The notes beneath the pieces were generated by a model. The model worked only from the letters and a program-made list of their open reading frames with translations, made no database searches and was not told the origin of the DNA. The translations under genes were made by a program, and so were the position numbers. From contig CASFID010000052.1 in assembly GCA_949294665.1 (NCBI GenBank), positions 62,001 through 126,000 of the forward strand: a stretch of DNA of 64,000 nt, in the 5' to 3' direction. This stretch comes from an uncultured Eubacteriales bacterium. Its GTDB lineage: Bacteria > Bacillota > Clostridia > Lachnospirales > Lachnospiraceae. Every line of letters starts with the position of its first letter. Position 1 is the stretch's first letter. Shown in pieces: positions 1 through 8,674 of this stretch.

Positions 1-1472
1 AAGAATCTGGGATCGATGGATTCGTCCACAAAAGTCATCTGTCCGTTTTCCATACGCATATGGAAGAGGCTTTCCACCTTGGCAAGCGGATATTTCTTGA
101 TCTCCTCCGCAATATGGCGGTCGCTTAGGCCGAGCTCGGTCTGGATCAGCATGGACACCAGCTCGCCTGCCCCCGCCTGATGAGTCAGATTGACGTGGCC
201 GCTCTCGTCTATGATCGCGGCATCCGTGGAGCCGCCGCCCATGTCAAGGATGGCAAGAGGCAGTTTCGTGCCCGGTGTAGTCAGAGCTCCGAGACTTGCC
301 ATAACGGCTTCTACTCCGGCGACCTTTACATCTGTTCCCAGTTCTGATGTAAGTCTTGTGGCAATCTCCTGCATGGGCAGCTTCTGTGTCTTGACCATGG
401 CCGCGATGCCGACAGCCTTTTCGAGACAGGTTTCGCCTGCAAGGGCGCCTGAGATCAGGACCGGCGCCAGCGTATCAACGGCGAGAATGTCCGTGATGCG
501 GATATCGGCCTCGTCGCTTTTGTCCAGTTCGCTCATTCCGGTACGGATACGGGCGAGCATATTTCCCACATTGGTATCTGGCTGACCGCTGATATCCCGG
601 ATGTCGCCTGCATCCTCTGCGGCTGCCATGATCTTTTCCGCGCCTTCGTCAAGGCTGATCGTAACATTCTTATCTCCGTAAAAATAAATCTCTCCTGCCG
701 GGAGTACATTTTCGTGAATATTTCCGCCCGGCGTCTTCAGGACGACAGCGCTGCGCTTGCCTATAAGGCTTTTGGCGATCGGCGTGATCGTCCGCGTTTC
801 TTCTGCGGTGAGCCCCAGAAGAGTGGCGATACCGTAAGGATTGGAGAGCATACGGATCGTCTGCCCCGGAAGCGCCACCTCGATAGCGGCAGGAACCCCG
901 TCCGGAAGCCGGTCGATCCGCCGTACTTCGTCAATGATCGGAATCTCCCTGTGGATACGGTTCTCCACAAGGACAGCCTCATCCGCCTGCAGGATGATGC
1001 CGGCGATATCGATCTCTTCGTGCTGATTGACAACAGCGGCAACTTCCTCGTAGCTGTGCTCTGACGATGCGGCGAGGATATACGCAGTACCCGGTACGGC
1101 CCGGGAGATATTTTCGATCAGGAGAATCTCGCCGACTGCCTGCCCAGCTCCTGCCGGAGTGGACGGATTATGCCCGATCATGGATGAGTCTGTGATCACG
1201 GTCTCGGTCAGCGTCTCCATGGCAGTGTCTCCGATGACCGGTGCGGCTTCGTTGAGCCGTACAAGATCGATATCGGAAGTCTCACGCCCGATCCGGCTCA
1301 TTGCCAGCTTGAGTGCATTCTTTACGGAATAGACGTTCTCGATGGTTCCTTTTGTGCCTGTAGTCGGACAGGAAGCGCTGGTGAGAAATGTAACGTTTCC
1401 ACGGTTGGTCACTTCGCCGACACAGACTTCTGTTGTGGAATTTCCTATATCAACTCCTGCGATATAACTCAA
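1..1472 (-). CDS. ddrA: diol/glycerol dehydratase reactivase, large subunit (3' end cut by window)
   Basis: This ATPase-type chaperone releases damaged cobalamin from the B12-dependent dehydratase encoded just upstream. The start is a TTG at 1472-1470 that overlaps the TGA of the small-subunit gene (TTGA overlap, as expected for translational coupling); translation from it opens SYIAGVDIGNSTTEVCVGEV, the actin-fold phosphate-1 loop (DIGNSTTE) typical of DdrA/PduG. About 490 of the usual roughly 610 residues are visible and the C-terminus lies beyond position 1. The small reactivase subunit (DdrB/PduH) is not in the window and is expected further left. A diol and a glycerol reactivase cannot be told apart from what is visible. 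Confidence 0.9.
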   Translation of the reverse strand, partial: MSYIAGVDIGNSTTEVCVGEVTNRGNVTFLTSASCPTTGTKGTIENVYSVKNALKLAMSRIGRETSDIDLVRLNEAAPVIGDTAMETLTETVITDSSMIGHNPSTPAGAGQAVGEILLIENISRAVPGTAYILAASSEHSYEEVAAVVNQHEEIDIAGIILQADEAVLVENRIHREIPIIDEVRRIDRLPDGVPAAIEVALPGQTIRMLSNPYGIATLLGLTAEETRTITPIAKSLIGKRSAVVLKTPGGNIHENVLPAGEIYFYGDKNVTISLDEGAEKIMAAAEDAGDIRDISGQPDTNVGNMLARIRTGMSELDKSDEADIRITDILAVDTLAPVLISGALAGETCLEKAVGIAAMVKTQKLPMQEIATRLTSELGTDVKVAGVEAVMASLGALTTPGTKLPLAILDMGGGSTDAAIIDESGHVNLTHQAGAGELVSMLIQTELGLSDRHIAEEIKKYPLAKVESLFHMRMENGQMTFVDESIDPRF

Positions 1473-1861
1473 AGTAATATTCCTCTCTTTTCATACACTT
1501 CTGCCGCTTCCATGACAAGGCGCGCGCAGTTCTTTGCGTTGTATTTCTCAAGAAGTTCCTGCGCCATCATGACCAGCTCCAGCTTTGTGGAGCGGTTCGG
1601 GCGCAGCTTGTCGTACATTTTCAGGATCACGTCATCCGGCACGTCTACCAGTTCGGCGGCGCGCTCGAAGTTTTTCTCCATGGGGGCGTTGTCCGCTTCC
1701 ATGGCCACCTGTCCCTGCGCTTTCAGGATTTCCTTTGAAATCTTGATATCGTCCGGCGCCACATGATCTTTCATTACCTCATCCAGTGTAATATCAGTAA
1801 ATTTCTTGCCGGTCTTGGATGTAATATTATCTTTTTCGTGTTCTGCTAAAGGATATCTCAT
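1469..1861 (-). CDS. pduE: B12-dependent diol/glycerol dehydratase, small subunit
   Basis: Gamma subunit of the coenzyme-B12-dependent dehydratase that turns 1,2-propanediol or glycerol into an aldehyde. The 130 residues match the family core (opens MRYPLAEHEKD, then the conserved KTGKKFTDITLDEVMKD region and a C-terminal RNRST-like RPNRSTKLEL segment). It is shorter than enterobacterial PduE (about 170 residues) and lacks the N-terminal targeting extension that PduE can carry. It begins directly after the medium-subunit stop and ends in a 4-nt overlap with the reactivase. Substrate preference is not visible in this subunit. Confidence 0.93.
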   Translation of the reverse strand: MRYPLAEHEKDNITSKTGKKFTDITLDEVMKDHVAPDDIKISKEILKAQGQVAMEADNAPMEKNFERAAELVDVPDDVILKMYDKLRPNRSTKLELVMMAQELLEKYNAKNCARLVMEAAEVYEKRGILL

Positions 1862-2557
1862 TTATCTGTCCTCCCATTCAACTGCGCCGATTTCCGGATC
1901 AAGCTGCTCTGTCTCTGCGATGTGCATGATCGCCGCTTTTACCTGATAGCGCGGTCTGGACATCGGATCGTTGGTACAGGGGATCGGAACAACCTGCTCG
2001 CCTTTCACGTATTTCGCCGCGTTCTGTCCGATCTGGCGGTATGTCTCAAGCGTCATGAGCGGCGCCTGCGGGAACAGCTCCAGATTGGAGAGCGGATAGA
2101 GATCTTTCTGATGGATGACGGTTGTCCCTTTGGACTGGATGCCGATGCCGATGCCGGAACCGGACAGTTTCGCTGCCTCCAGCGCCATGAAACATACATC
2201 TGATGTATCGAGGATCTTTACCACTCTGGGGATCATTCCTTCCTCCTCGATGCCCGCCTTTACATTGCGCAGCACGTCGTCCAGCGGGATGCCGGAGATG
2301 GTCTTTTTGATTTCTTTCTGGAAAGCCGCGCCGACTCCGATGACAACCTCTTTCGGATCTGTCCCTTTCTTTGCGCGGGGATAAGAAGCATAAGAAGTCT
2401 TTTCCTCGTTGATGCGTTCTCTTCCTGCGAGGGAAGGCATCTTCCCGGCAGAAGGAACTGACGTATGATCTCCTGCTGAAGAGGAGACGCCGGACTGTGA
2501 CATCTGGCTTAAAACTGCGTTGGTGATCTGTTTTACTAATTCTTCGCTGATCTGCAT
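1862..2557 (-). CDS. pduD: B12-dependent diol/glycerol dehydratase, medium subunit with encapsulation-peptide-like N-terminus
   Basis: Beta subunit of the dehydratase, 231 residues. The start at 2557 is preferred over an upstream ATG at 2587 because GGGAGGAG lies 7-8 nt before it, while the upstream ATG would overlap the large-subunit gene by 11 nt. The first 19 residues ([19 protein letters not shown]) form an amphipathic helix, followed by a Ser/Gly/Pro-rich linker of about 40 residues before the catalytic-subunit fold (conserved [13 protein letters not shown] and [17 protein letters not shown]). Known enterobacterial PduD uses such a helix plus linker to enter the Pdu microcompartment. That use here is inferred. 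Confidence 0.93.
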   Translation of the reverse strand: MQISEELVKQITNAVLSQMSQSGVSSSAGDHTSVPSAGKMPSLAGRERINEEKTSYASYPRAKKGTDPKEVVIGVGAAFQKEIKKTISGIPLDDVLRNVKAGIEEEGMIPRVVKILDTSDVCFMALEAAKLSGSGIGIGIQSKGTTVIHQKDLYPLSNLELFPQAPLMTLETYRQIGQNAAKYVKGEQVVPIPCTNDPMSRPRYQVKAAIMHIAETEQLDPEIGAVEWEDR

Positions 2558-2576
2558 GGTTTTGTCTCCTCCCTTC

Positions 2577-4241
2577 TTATATGTCATACGGATTGATGAT
2601 ATGCGGAATCTGCTTGATCTCTTCCCAGCGGTCGCCGTCTACGCGGTAGCCGGTTCCCGGTCCCATATAGTCGTTCGGAGTGTTGACTCCGGACATGACG
2701 TGGAAGTCTTTGTCAAGGATCGCTGCTGTCTGCATATAATCGCCTGCAACGCGCTGCTTCAGCATGTTCAGCACACTCGCCGCCACGTCTTCAAATCCGG
2801 TCTCTGCCAGCGCTTTTACGACGTCGATGCCTGTGATGCCGCGTTTTAACACGTCTTCTGCGGCTGCCAGATCAGCGGTGACGTCGCGGGGGAGAGTGTC
2901 TTTGCTCCCGTGAGCATAGGTCACGGCTTCTACCTGTTCGTCCGTCACCGGAGAGAGGTTCAGGTTGCGGAACACAGCCTGCACTGCGCGGGCGGCTTTG
3001 TTTCGCACATGGATGACCTGTTCTTCTGTGACAGGTTTCAGTCCGCCGTCCACCTGCATGTCCCTCTGCAGTACGTTATAATCGTCAAAATCTTCTGCAT
3101 CAAAATTCGATCCGGCGAACATGTTGTCGTAGTTTGGTTCCCCGGCATATCCTGAGAAGATGAAATCCGTTCCGGGCAGGAACTCCAGCATCGTCCTGGC
3201 CGTGCGGCGCATATCCGAGTTGGAGAAGCTCTGATCGTTGGAAGAAGCACATTCCAGACCAAGGAGCGCGGCCACGAGATTCTCTGCAAGGACCTCACGG
3301 ATGCCGGCCGGTACGGAGCCGGTCACACCGATGCAGCTTACGGATCCGTTCTGGATCCCCTGGCTGCCCGCTCCTTTTGTTACATAGAGACAGCGGCACT
3401 CCAGATAGAGCATGGACTTCTTTTCACTGCTGCCCATGAGCACTTCGGAACCGGAGCCCGATGTGAAGCGGACTTTCAGTCCCCGGGAGGCGTATGCCGA
3501 GTTCAGAAACGCTTTGGAATATGGCGTGTCGTCTCCGTCGATAAATACTTTTTCCGTTCCATATACAGACAGTGTCTCTGCATAAGTGGTCAGGCCGCGG
3601 ATACCAAGTTCAAGCTCTGTAGCCTCCTCTGCGGAACACTGTGTAAGTACGCCCGGACGTCCCACCTGGGAACCGATCAGAAGAGCCATGGCGCTTAAAG
3701 GAGCGTAGCGCGCAACGCCCATTGTCGTCTCTTCCTCGGCGAATCCCCTCAGCGCGCCCTCGGCTGCGTCGGCTGCGATCTGTACCGGATCGTCCTTTAA
3801 GTTTGTGATATGAGCCTGATTGCCGGGCGTTCTCCTGGCGCGGATCTTCTGCATTCCCATCATGAGCTCTACGACATTTAAGTGGTTCATGACTTCCGTC
3901 ATCTTCGCAGGAGTGATACCGGAGATAAGCTCCAGGATCTCCTTTCTCGACACATTGATATCCACGATCATCCGGGCGATATCAAGAGAAGATACGGCCA
4001 TTGATTTCTCCGTCCGGTCGATGTTGATAGCGTAATCGGCTATGAACTGGTCGATAAAGTCGAATTCTTCGCGCTGTCTGCCGTCCAGCTCTACGATCTT
4101 CCCGTCCTCAACTCTGACGGAAGGCTTTGGATCATAGGGACTGCTCATTGCCACGAATCCCATCTCCGGCCACTCGTTGATATAACCGTCCAGATTGACC
4201 GGGCGTGCGTCAAGTGCCTCAATTCGTTTTGAACGTTTCAT
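2577..4241 (-). CDS. pduC: B12-dependent diol/glycerol dehydratase, large (catalytic) subunit
   Basis: Catalytic alpha subunit, 554 residues, the family's usual length; a TIM barrel that holds adenosylcobalamin and the substrate-bound metal ion. Recognisable segments include [12 protein letters not shown], the GSGSEVLMG stretch, [15 protein letters not shown] and [21 protein letters not shown] at 4241 follows AAGGAGAG. It is first of a four-gene minus-strand operon: large, medium, small subunit, reactivase. A near-consensus promoter lies about 120 nt upstream with phased repeats in front of it. The family covers both 1,2-propanediol and glycerol dehydratases and I do not decide between them. 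Confidence 0.95.
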   Translation of the reverse strand: MKRSKRIEALDARPVNLDGYINEWPEMGFVAMSSPYDPKPSVRVEDGKIVELDGRQREEFDFIDQFIADYAINIDRTEKSMAVSSLDIARMIVDINVSRKEILELISGITPAKMTEVMNHLNVVELMMGMQKIRARRTPGNQAHITNLKDDPVQIAADAAEGALRGFAEEETTMGVARYAPLSAMALLIGSQVGRPGVLTQCSAEEATELELGIRGLTTYAETLSVYGTEKVFIDGDDTPYSKAFLNSAYASRGLKVRFTSGSGSEVLMGSSEKKSMLYLECRCLYVTKGAGSQGIQNGSVSCIGVTGSVPAGIREVLAENLVAALLGLECASSNDQSFSNSDMRRTARTMLEFLPGTDFIFSGYAGEPNYDNMFAGSNFDAEDFDDYNVLQRDMQVDGGLKPVTEEQVIHVRNKAARAVQAVFRNLNLSPVTDEQVEAVTYAHGSKDTLPRDVTADLAAAEDVLKRGITGIDVVKALAETGFEDVAASVLNMLKQRVAGDYMQTAAILDKDFHVMSGVNTPNDYMGPGTGYRVDGDRWEEIKQIPHIINPYDI

Positions 4242-4272
4242 ATTGTTTTCTCTCCTTGCAGTTTGGTCTGCA

Positions 4273-4293
4273 CATATATCGGAAAGATATATG
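4273..4293. repeat. perfect inverted repeat in the dehydratase 5' leader
   Basis: CATATATC and GATATATG are exact reverse complements separated by GGAAA. The element lies about 30-50 nt before the large-subunit start and downstream of the predicted transcription start near 4363. It could be a repressor site or an mRNA hairpin near the ribosome binding site. Confidence 0.6.
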
Positions 4294-4369
4294 CGCGTGA
4301 TACCCCTATATGTTGGTATTTACGCGGGCCCGGATGCAAAATGTGCATAAGCGGGCATTTCTAATACTG

Positions 4370-4398
4370 ATTATACTATAACCACAGGGAAATGGCAA
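4370..4398 (-). promoter_or_regulatory. sigma-A promoter of the dehydratase operon
   Basis: On the minus strand TTGCCA (4398-4393), a 17-bp spacer and TATAAT (4375-4370). Transcription would start near 4363, giving a leader of about 120 nt. A TGTGGTT core also lies inside the spacer. Confidence 0.75.
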
Positions 4399-4423
4399 CA
4401 GATTAATCTTAAAAACCGGCAAA

Positions 4424-4464
4424 AAACCACAATATAGAAAAACAAAAACCACAAGAAACCACAA
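4424..4464 (-). promoter_or_regulatory. helically phased direct repeats, putative activator sites
   Basis: TTGTGGTTT (minus strand; AAACCACAA on plus) occurs at 4424-4432, 4446-4454 and 4456-4464, with a related TAACCACAG at 4379-4387. Start-to-start distances of 22 and 10 bp keep the sites on one DNA face, about 60-100 bp upstream of the predicted transcription start. No regulator gene is visible next to them. Confidence 0.6.
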
Positions 4465-4479
4465 ATGCAGAATGCCATA

Positions 4480-4507
4480 TTGAATTAATTGGAAAATATA
4501 GTACAAT
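4480..4507 (+). promoter_or_regulatory. promoter of maf
   Basis: TTGAAT (4480-4485), 16-bp spacer, TACAAT (4502-4507), 32 bp before the maf start and divergent from the dehydratase promoter. Confidence 0.6.
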
Positions 4508-4538
4508 TGCTTATTATACAAAAAGAGGAAGTGAAGAG

Positions 4539-5135
4539 ATGAATATGAAGAAACGTATCATCCTCGGCTCTGCTTCTCCCCGCAGGAGAGAACTCCTCTC
4601 CCAGATCGGCGTGGAGTTTACAGTCAGAGTCAGTGAGAAAGAAGAGATCTATAAGAGCAATATACCGGAAGAGATCGTAAAAGAGCTCTCACTCATGAAA
4701 GCGGAAAATATAGCTTCGGAAATTGACGGAAACATCGAGGATACAGTCGTCATCGGCGCAGATACGATCGTAGCGCTGGATCATGAGATATTGGGAAAAC
4801 CTGCGGATGAAGAGGATGCAGTCCGTATGCTTACACGCCTGCAGGGCCGGGGACACCAGGTATATACCGGCGTGGCTGTTCTGGATTTCGGATCGGACGG
4901 GGAGAAGAACGTCATCAACTATTCCGTGGAGACAAACGTATATGTCAATGCCATGACGGACGACGAGATACGTGATTATGTGGCGACAAAAGATCCAATG
5001 GATAAAGCGGGAGCCTATGGGATACAGGGGAGATTTGCCGCATATATCGACCGGATCGACGGAGATTATTATAACGTGGTAGGACTGCCGGTGTCTCGGG
5101 TGTATCAGACGCTGAAAGAGATCGGGGCAAAATAA
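4539..5135 (+). CDS. maf: Maf-family nucleotide pyrophosphatase
   Basis: House-cleaning enzyme that hydrolyses dTTP/UTP and modified nucleotides to monophosphates in the cytosol. The 198 residues show the Maf signatures: ILGSASPRRRELL near the N-terminus, the VVIGADTIVALD active-site strand, and DKAGAYGIQG in the C-terminal half. ATG at 4539 follows GAGGAAGTGAAGAG; an in-frame ATG two codons later is an alternative. It is transcribed alone, divergently from the dehydratase operon and convergently with the next gene. Confidence 0.93.
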   Translation: MNMKKRIILGSASPRRRELLSQIGVEFTVRVSEKEEIYKSNIPEEIVKELSLMKAENIASEIDGNIEDTVVIGADTIVALDHEILGKPADEEDAVRMLTRLQGRGHQVYTGVAVLDFGSDGEKNVINYSVETNVYVNAMTDDEIRDYVATKDPMDKAGAYGIQGRFAAYIDRIDGDYYNVVGLPVSRVYQTLKEIGAK

Positions 5136-5149
5136 TCCGCAGCACGCGT

Positions 5150-5725
5150 CTACACGATCTCCCACAGCGTCTGCCCTTTCTCCCGCAGCCACTTCCGTGC
5201 TCTGCGGTAATCGGGCAGTATGGACTCCACGATGGCATAGAATGCCCGCGAGTGGTTCATTTCCCTGCGGTGAGCGAGTTCGTGCACAACGACATAGTCC
5301 AGCACTTCTTCCGGGGCGAGGATGAGCCGCCAGTTGAAGTTCAGGTTTCCTTTGCTGCTGCAGCTTCCCCAGCGTGTCTTCTGCTCTCGGATGGATATAC
5401 GGCCATAGGAGACGTCCATGATGCGCGCATAATATTCGGTTTTGCGGGTGAAGATATCCCGGGCGATCTTAATGTACCGCGCGCGGTCTTTCCCGGAGAG
5501 CGGAGGGGGCTGCGGGATCCCGGCGTCCTTCTTTTTGTCCTCAAGCTCTTTTGCACGGGCAAGATGCTTTAGCACCCAGCTTTCGTTTTTTGAGACAAAG
5601 GTTTCGATAAAGGCGTTCGTGCAGGTCCGGGGAGAGCGCACGAGTACGCGTCCGTCCGCAGTCACCTGGATGGCGATGGTCTTTCGGCTACTGTATATGA
5701 TTTCATATTCAAACGGATGGCTCAT
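5150..5725 (-). CDS. YgjP-like zinc metallopeptidase-domain protein
   Basis: Predicted cytosolic metal-dependent hydrolase of the YgjP/DUF45 (SprT-like, WLM) group, 191 residues. The signature VVHELAHRREMNHSRAFY carries HELAH (H148, E149, H152) and a third ligand candidate H158; the preceding TRWGSCSSKGNLNFNWRL strand is typical of the group. The physiological substrate of this family is unsettled. It stands alone on the minus strand between maf and the two-component genes. Confidence 0.88.
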   Translation of the reverse strand: MSHPFEYEIIYSSRKTIAIQVTADGRVLVRSPRTCTNAFIETFVSKNESWVLKHLARAKELEDKKKDAGIPQPPPLSGKDRARYIKIARDIFTRKTEYYARIMDVSYGRISIREQKTRWGSCSSKGNLNFNWRLILAPEEVLDYVVVHELAHRREMNHSRAFYAIVESILPDYRRARKWLREKGQTLWEIV

Positions 5726-5823
5726 GGTACGGTATCCTCATATCGCTGAAACGAAACTGTGGCGGTAACAGGATCAGTTTAGCAGAAAAATCAGATTCTG
5801 GCAAAAAAGAACAGGGAGAAAAG

Positions 5824-6510
5824 ATGATGGAATATATTCTGATCATAGAAGACGACGACATTCTGGCCCAGGGAGTAAAGTTCAATCTGGAACTGGCAGG
5901 CTTTTTTGCGGATGCAGTGTCGAATCTGCAGGCGGCGGAAGAAAAGATCAAGGATACGGGTAGAGCCCCGGATCTTATCATTCTGGATATAAATCTGCCG
6001 GATGGAGACGGATACTCTTTTGCGGGACGTCTGAGAGCTGAACAGAATATCCCGGTGATCTTTCTGACGGCAAGAGACCTGGATGAGGATATGCTGAGGG
6101 GATTTGAGAACGGAGCAGACGATTATATCACGAAGCCTTTTAACATACAGATACTGCTCCGGAGAGTGCGCGCCGTGCTGAACCGGTATCATGCGGGAAT
6201 GAGCAGGATGGAACGGGTGAAAGCGGGAAACCTGGAGATAGATTTTCAGTCCTGGCAGGTGAGAAAGAACGGAGAGGAACTGACGCTTACGCCCACGGAG
6301 TTCAGACTCCTGAAAAAGTTCTGCGATAATCCGGGGATCGTGCTGACAAGAAATGTCCTGCTGGAGACGCTCTGGGATAAGGATGGGAACTATGTTGACG
6401 AGCATACATTGACTATATTTGTCAGCAGGCTGCGCTCGAAGATCGCGGATGAGGAACACTCATATATCAGGACGATCTACGGGACCGGTTATCAGTGGAC
6501 AGGAGAATGA
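5824..6510 (+). CDS. OmpR-family response regulator
   Basis: DNA-binding partner of the kinase that follows. Receiver domain at residues about 3-118 with acidic pocket EDDD (10-12), phospho-acceptor D55, T82 and K104; winged-helix domain at about 130-225 (LTPTEFRLLKKF, RLRSKI, TIYGTGYQW). A second ATG directly follows the first and is an equally good start. AGGAG inside its last codons serves the kinase gene. ACATTTC direct repeats 11 bp apart upstream of the ABC operon at 8605-8622 are the likeliest target. Confidence 0.93.
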   Translation: MMEYILIIEDDDILAQGVKFNLELAGFFADAVSNLQAAEEKIKDTGRAPDLIILDINLPDGDGYSFAGRLRAEQNIPVIFLTARDLDEDMLRGFENGADDYITKPFNIQILLRRVRAVLNRYHAGMSRMERVKAGNLEIDFQSWQVRKNGEELTLTPTEFRLLKKFCDNPGIVLTRNVLLETLWDKDGNYVDEHTLTIFVSRLRSKIADEEHSYIRTIYGTGYQWTGE

Positions 6511-6511
6511 G

Positions 6512-7450
6512 ATGGCAGAGCAGACGATATTCTTTATAACAGCGGGGGCTGCGATCCTGGCGATCTCCGGTTCAGCGGCGGCGGGGATCTGGCTCCATAT
6601 GAGAAGAAAATATATATCCTTTACGGAAAAAATCTGTAAACGAATTGACGACATTCTGGAGGCGAGAGGGACGGAGGCGTTTGACACCGAGGAGGATACG
6701 CTGTCTTCCAAAGTAGAGATGAAGCTGAAGAGACTGCAGGAGATCACTTCGTCGGCGGCACGGGAGAGCGAGGCGAGGGAAGCGGAGGTCCAGGAGATCA
6801 TCTCGGATCTCTCTCACCAGCTTAAGACGCCGGTCGCTAATATCATGCTGTACTGTGATACGGCGGCAAATCCGCTGCTCGCGGAAGAAAAGCGCCGGAA
6901 GTGCATGGAGATCCTAAAGCAACAGGTGTCAAAGCTTGACTTTCTTGTGCAGGCGATGATACGGATGTCCAGACTGGAGCAGAACGTGATCGCGCTGCGC
7001 CCCGGGGAGGTGTCTCTTCTCCGTCTGCTGGAAAGGTCGGAGCAGAGTATCAGGGCAAAAGCCGAGGCCAGGGGTATTCTGACGGACATATCCTGCAGGG
7101 AAGACGTAAGGCTGTTCTGCGACGAAAAATGGACGGCGGAAGCAATTCTCAACGTGCTGGACAATGCGGTGAAATATTCTCCTCCGGGCAGCAGGATCAC
7201 GGTGAGGACCGAGCGCCTGGAGATCTATACAAAGATCGAGATCGCGGACGAAGGGCCCGGCATCTCGCCGGAGCATGTGACAGACGTATGCAAACGGTTT
7301 TTCCGGGAGGATAAAGCGGCGGAAACCGAGGGCGTCGGCATAGGTCTTTACCTGACCAGGGAGATTCTCGAGAAGGAAAAAGGATACCTGAAAATATATT
7401 CCGGAAAACACAAAGGCGCTGTGATAGCTGTTTATCTGCCGAACGCGTGA
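6512..7450 (+). CDS. sensor histidine kinase
   Basis: Membrane sensor kinase, 313 residues from ATG 6512 (AGGAG 6 nt upstream); longer in-frame starts would run back inside the regulator gene. One membrane helix at residues about 7-29, a short linker without a recognisable sensor domain, then the H-box SHQLKTPVAN (H102), N-box LDNAVKYSPP, G1 DEGPGISPE and G2 GVGIGLYL. Such minimal kinases often sense through a partner transporter, and an ABC exporter of the FtsX type lies 1.2 kb downstream; this link is inferred. Confidence 0.92.
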   Translation: MAEQTIFFITAGAAILAISGSAAAGIWLHMRRKYISFTEKICKRIDDILEARGTEAFDTEEDTLSSKVEMKLKRLQEITSSAARESEAREAEVQEIISDLSHQLKTPVANIMLYCDTAANPLLAEEKRRKCMEILKQQVSKLDFLVQAMIRMSRLEQNVIALRPGEVSLLRLLERSEQSIRAKAEARGILTDISCREDVRLFCDEKWTAEAILNVLDNAVKYSPPGSRITVRTERLEIYTKIEIADEGPGISPEHVTDVCKRFFREDKAAETEGVGIGLYLTREILEKEKGYLKIYSGKHKGAVIAVYLPNA

Positions 7451-7471
7451 GATATGCGTTTTATGCATATC
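7451..7471 (+). repeat. hairpin after the kinase gene
   Basis: GATATGC (7451-7457) and GCATATC (7465-7471) pair around a 7-nt loop directly after the kinase stop. No T-run follows, so it is a weak terminator at best; it may stabilise the mRNA 3' end. Confidence 0.4.
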
Positions 7472-7568
7472 ACAGAATGAAAATAAGGTATTTGCTATTC
7501 CTGAACTTCGGAGTTACGATATAACCGGAGAAACGGTTAGGGGATAGAATGAATGGAGGAGTTGAAAA

Positions 7569-8558
7569 ATGGAAGAAAAATTAGTTTTAACAGAAGAATG
7601 GGATAAGACATTTCCAAAGAGCGACAAAGTGGCTCACCGCAAGGTGACGTTCCATAACAGATACGGCATTACCCTGGCAGCGGATCTGTATGAGCCGAAG
7701 GATGCGCAGGGAAAGCTTGCCGCCATTGCAGTGTGCGGCCCGTTCGGGGCGGTGAAGGAGCAGTCGTCAGGTCTGTATGCGCAGAAGATGGCTGAGTTTG
7801 GTTTCCTGACGATCGCGTTTGATCCGTCGTTTACGGGGGAAAGCGGCGGGCAGCCGCGCTATATGGCGTCGCCTGATATTAATACAGAGGATTTTCAGGC
7901 GGCGGTGGATTTCCTCTCGGTGCAGGATAACGTGGATCCTGACCGGATCGGCATCATAGGGATCTGCGGATGGGGAGGCATGGCGCTCAACGCAGCGGCG
8001 ATCGACACAAGGATCAAAGCTACGGTCGCATCTACGATGTACGATATGACACGGGTGAATGCAAAGGGATATTTTGATGCGGAAGATTCTGCAGACGCGC
8101 GCTATGAGAAGAAGAAAGCTCTGAACGCACAGCGCCTGGAGGACTACAGGAGCGGCAGCTATGCGGCTGGAGGCGGCGTGGTGGATCCGCTGCCGGAGGA
8201 CGCTCCGTTCTTTGTGAAAGACTATCACGATTACTATAAGACTAAGAGAGGGTATCATCCGCGTTCGTTGAATTCAAACAACGGGTGGAACGTGACCGGA
8301 TGCATGTCGTTTATGAATCAGCCGATCCTCCGGTACAGTAATGAGATCCGAAGCGCGGTGCTGGTCATCCACGGGGAGAAAGCGCACTCCTGTTACTTCA
8401 GCAGAGACGCTTATGAAGATATGATAAAAGGCAATCCATACGCGTACAACAAAGAACTGATGATCATCCCGGGAGCAGTGCACACCGATCTGTACGACCG
8501 GATGGATGTGATCCCCTTTGGAAAAATAACTGAGTTTTTCAGAAACGAGATGAAGTGA
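7569..8558 (+). CDS. alpha/beta hydrolase (YcjY/dienelactone-hydrolase-like)
   Basis: Soluble alpha/beta-hydrolase of 329 residues, no signal peptide. Recognisable parts: oxyanion-region GPFG (57-60), the nucleophile-elbow segment GICGWGGMAL (131-140), and a late histidine in IPGAVHTDLYD. Relatives of the YcjY group have a serine where this protein has W135, so the usual nucleophile is missing from that place; C133 two residues earlier could substitute. The substrate is unknown. GGAGGAG precedes the ATG. It sits between the two-component genes and the ABC transporter but has its own 118-nt upstream spacer. Confidence 0.85.
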   Translation: MEEKLVLTEEWDKTFPKSDKVAHRKVTFHNRYGITLAADLYEPKDAQGKLAAIAVCGPFGAVKEQSSGLYAQKMAEFGFLTIAFDPSFTGESGGQPRYMASPDINTEDFQAAVDFLSVQDNVDPDRIGIIGICGWGGMALNAAAIDTRIKATVASTMYDMTRVNAKGYFDAEDSADARYEKKKALNAQRLEDYRSGSYAAGGGVVDPLPEDAPFFVKDYHDYYKTKRGYHPRSLNSNNGWNVTGCMSFMNQPILRYSNEIRSAVLVIHGEKAHSCYFSRDAYEDMIKGNPYAYNKELMIIPGAVHTDLYDRMDVIPFGKITEFFRNEMK

Positions 8559-8604
8559 GGATCACAGGAATCCTACAGCTTCAAAATAGCTTTTCCTTTT
8601 TGAG

Positions 8605-8633
8605 ACATTTCTGAAACATTTCCCTGCTATTCT
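8605..8633 (+). promoter_or_regulatory. ABC-operon promoter with putative response-regulator site
   Basis: Direct repeats ACATTTC at 8605-8611 and 8616-8622 (11-bp period) end 5 bp before a -10-like TATTCT (8628-8633). There is no good -35 at the usual distance, the arrangement expected when an OmpR/PhoB-type activator occupies the -35 region. Confidence 0.55.
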
Positions 8634-8674
8634 TGTACCATCATCTTGAGAACAGCGGGAAAGGAGAAATGAAA

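Noticed and set aside
190..1064. Plus-strand open frames across the reactivase gene
   Set aside because: They are antisense to a well-recognised partial reactivase that has no stop or ATG in the window, and their translations are Ser/Arg-rich without a family.
7492..7525. MerR-type promoter before the alpha/beta hydrolase
   Set aside because: TTGCTA and TATAAC are 22 bp apart and the inverted repeat between them (AACT/AGTT) is only 4 bp per arm.
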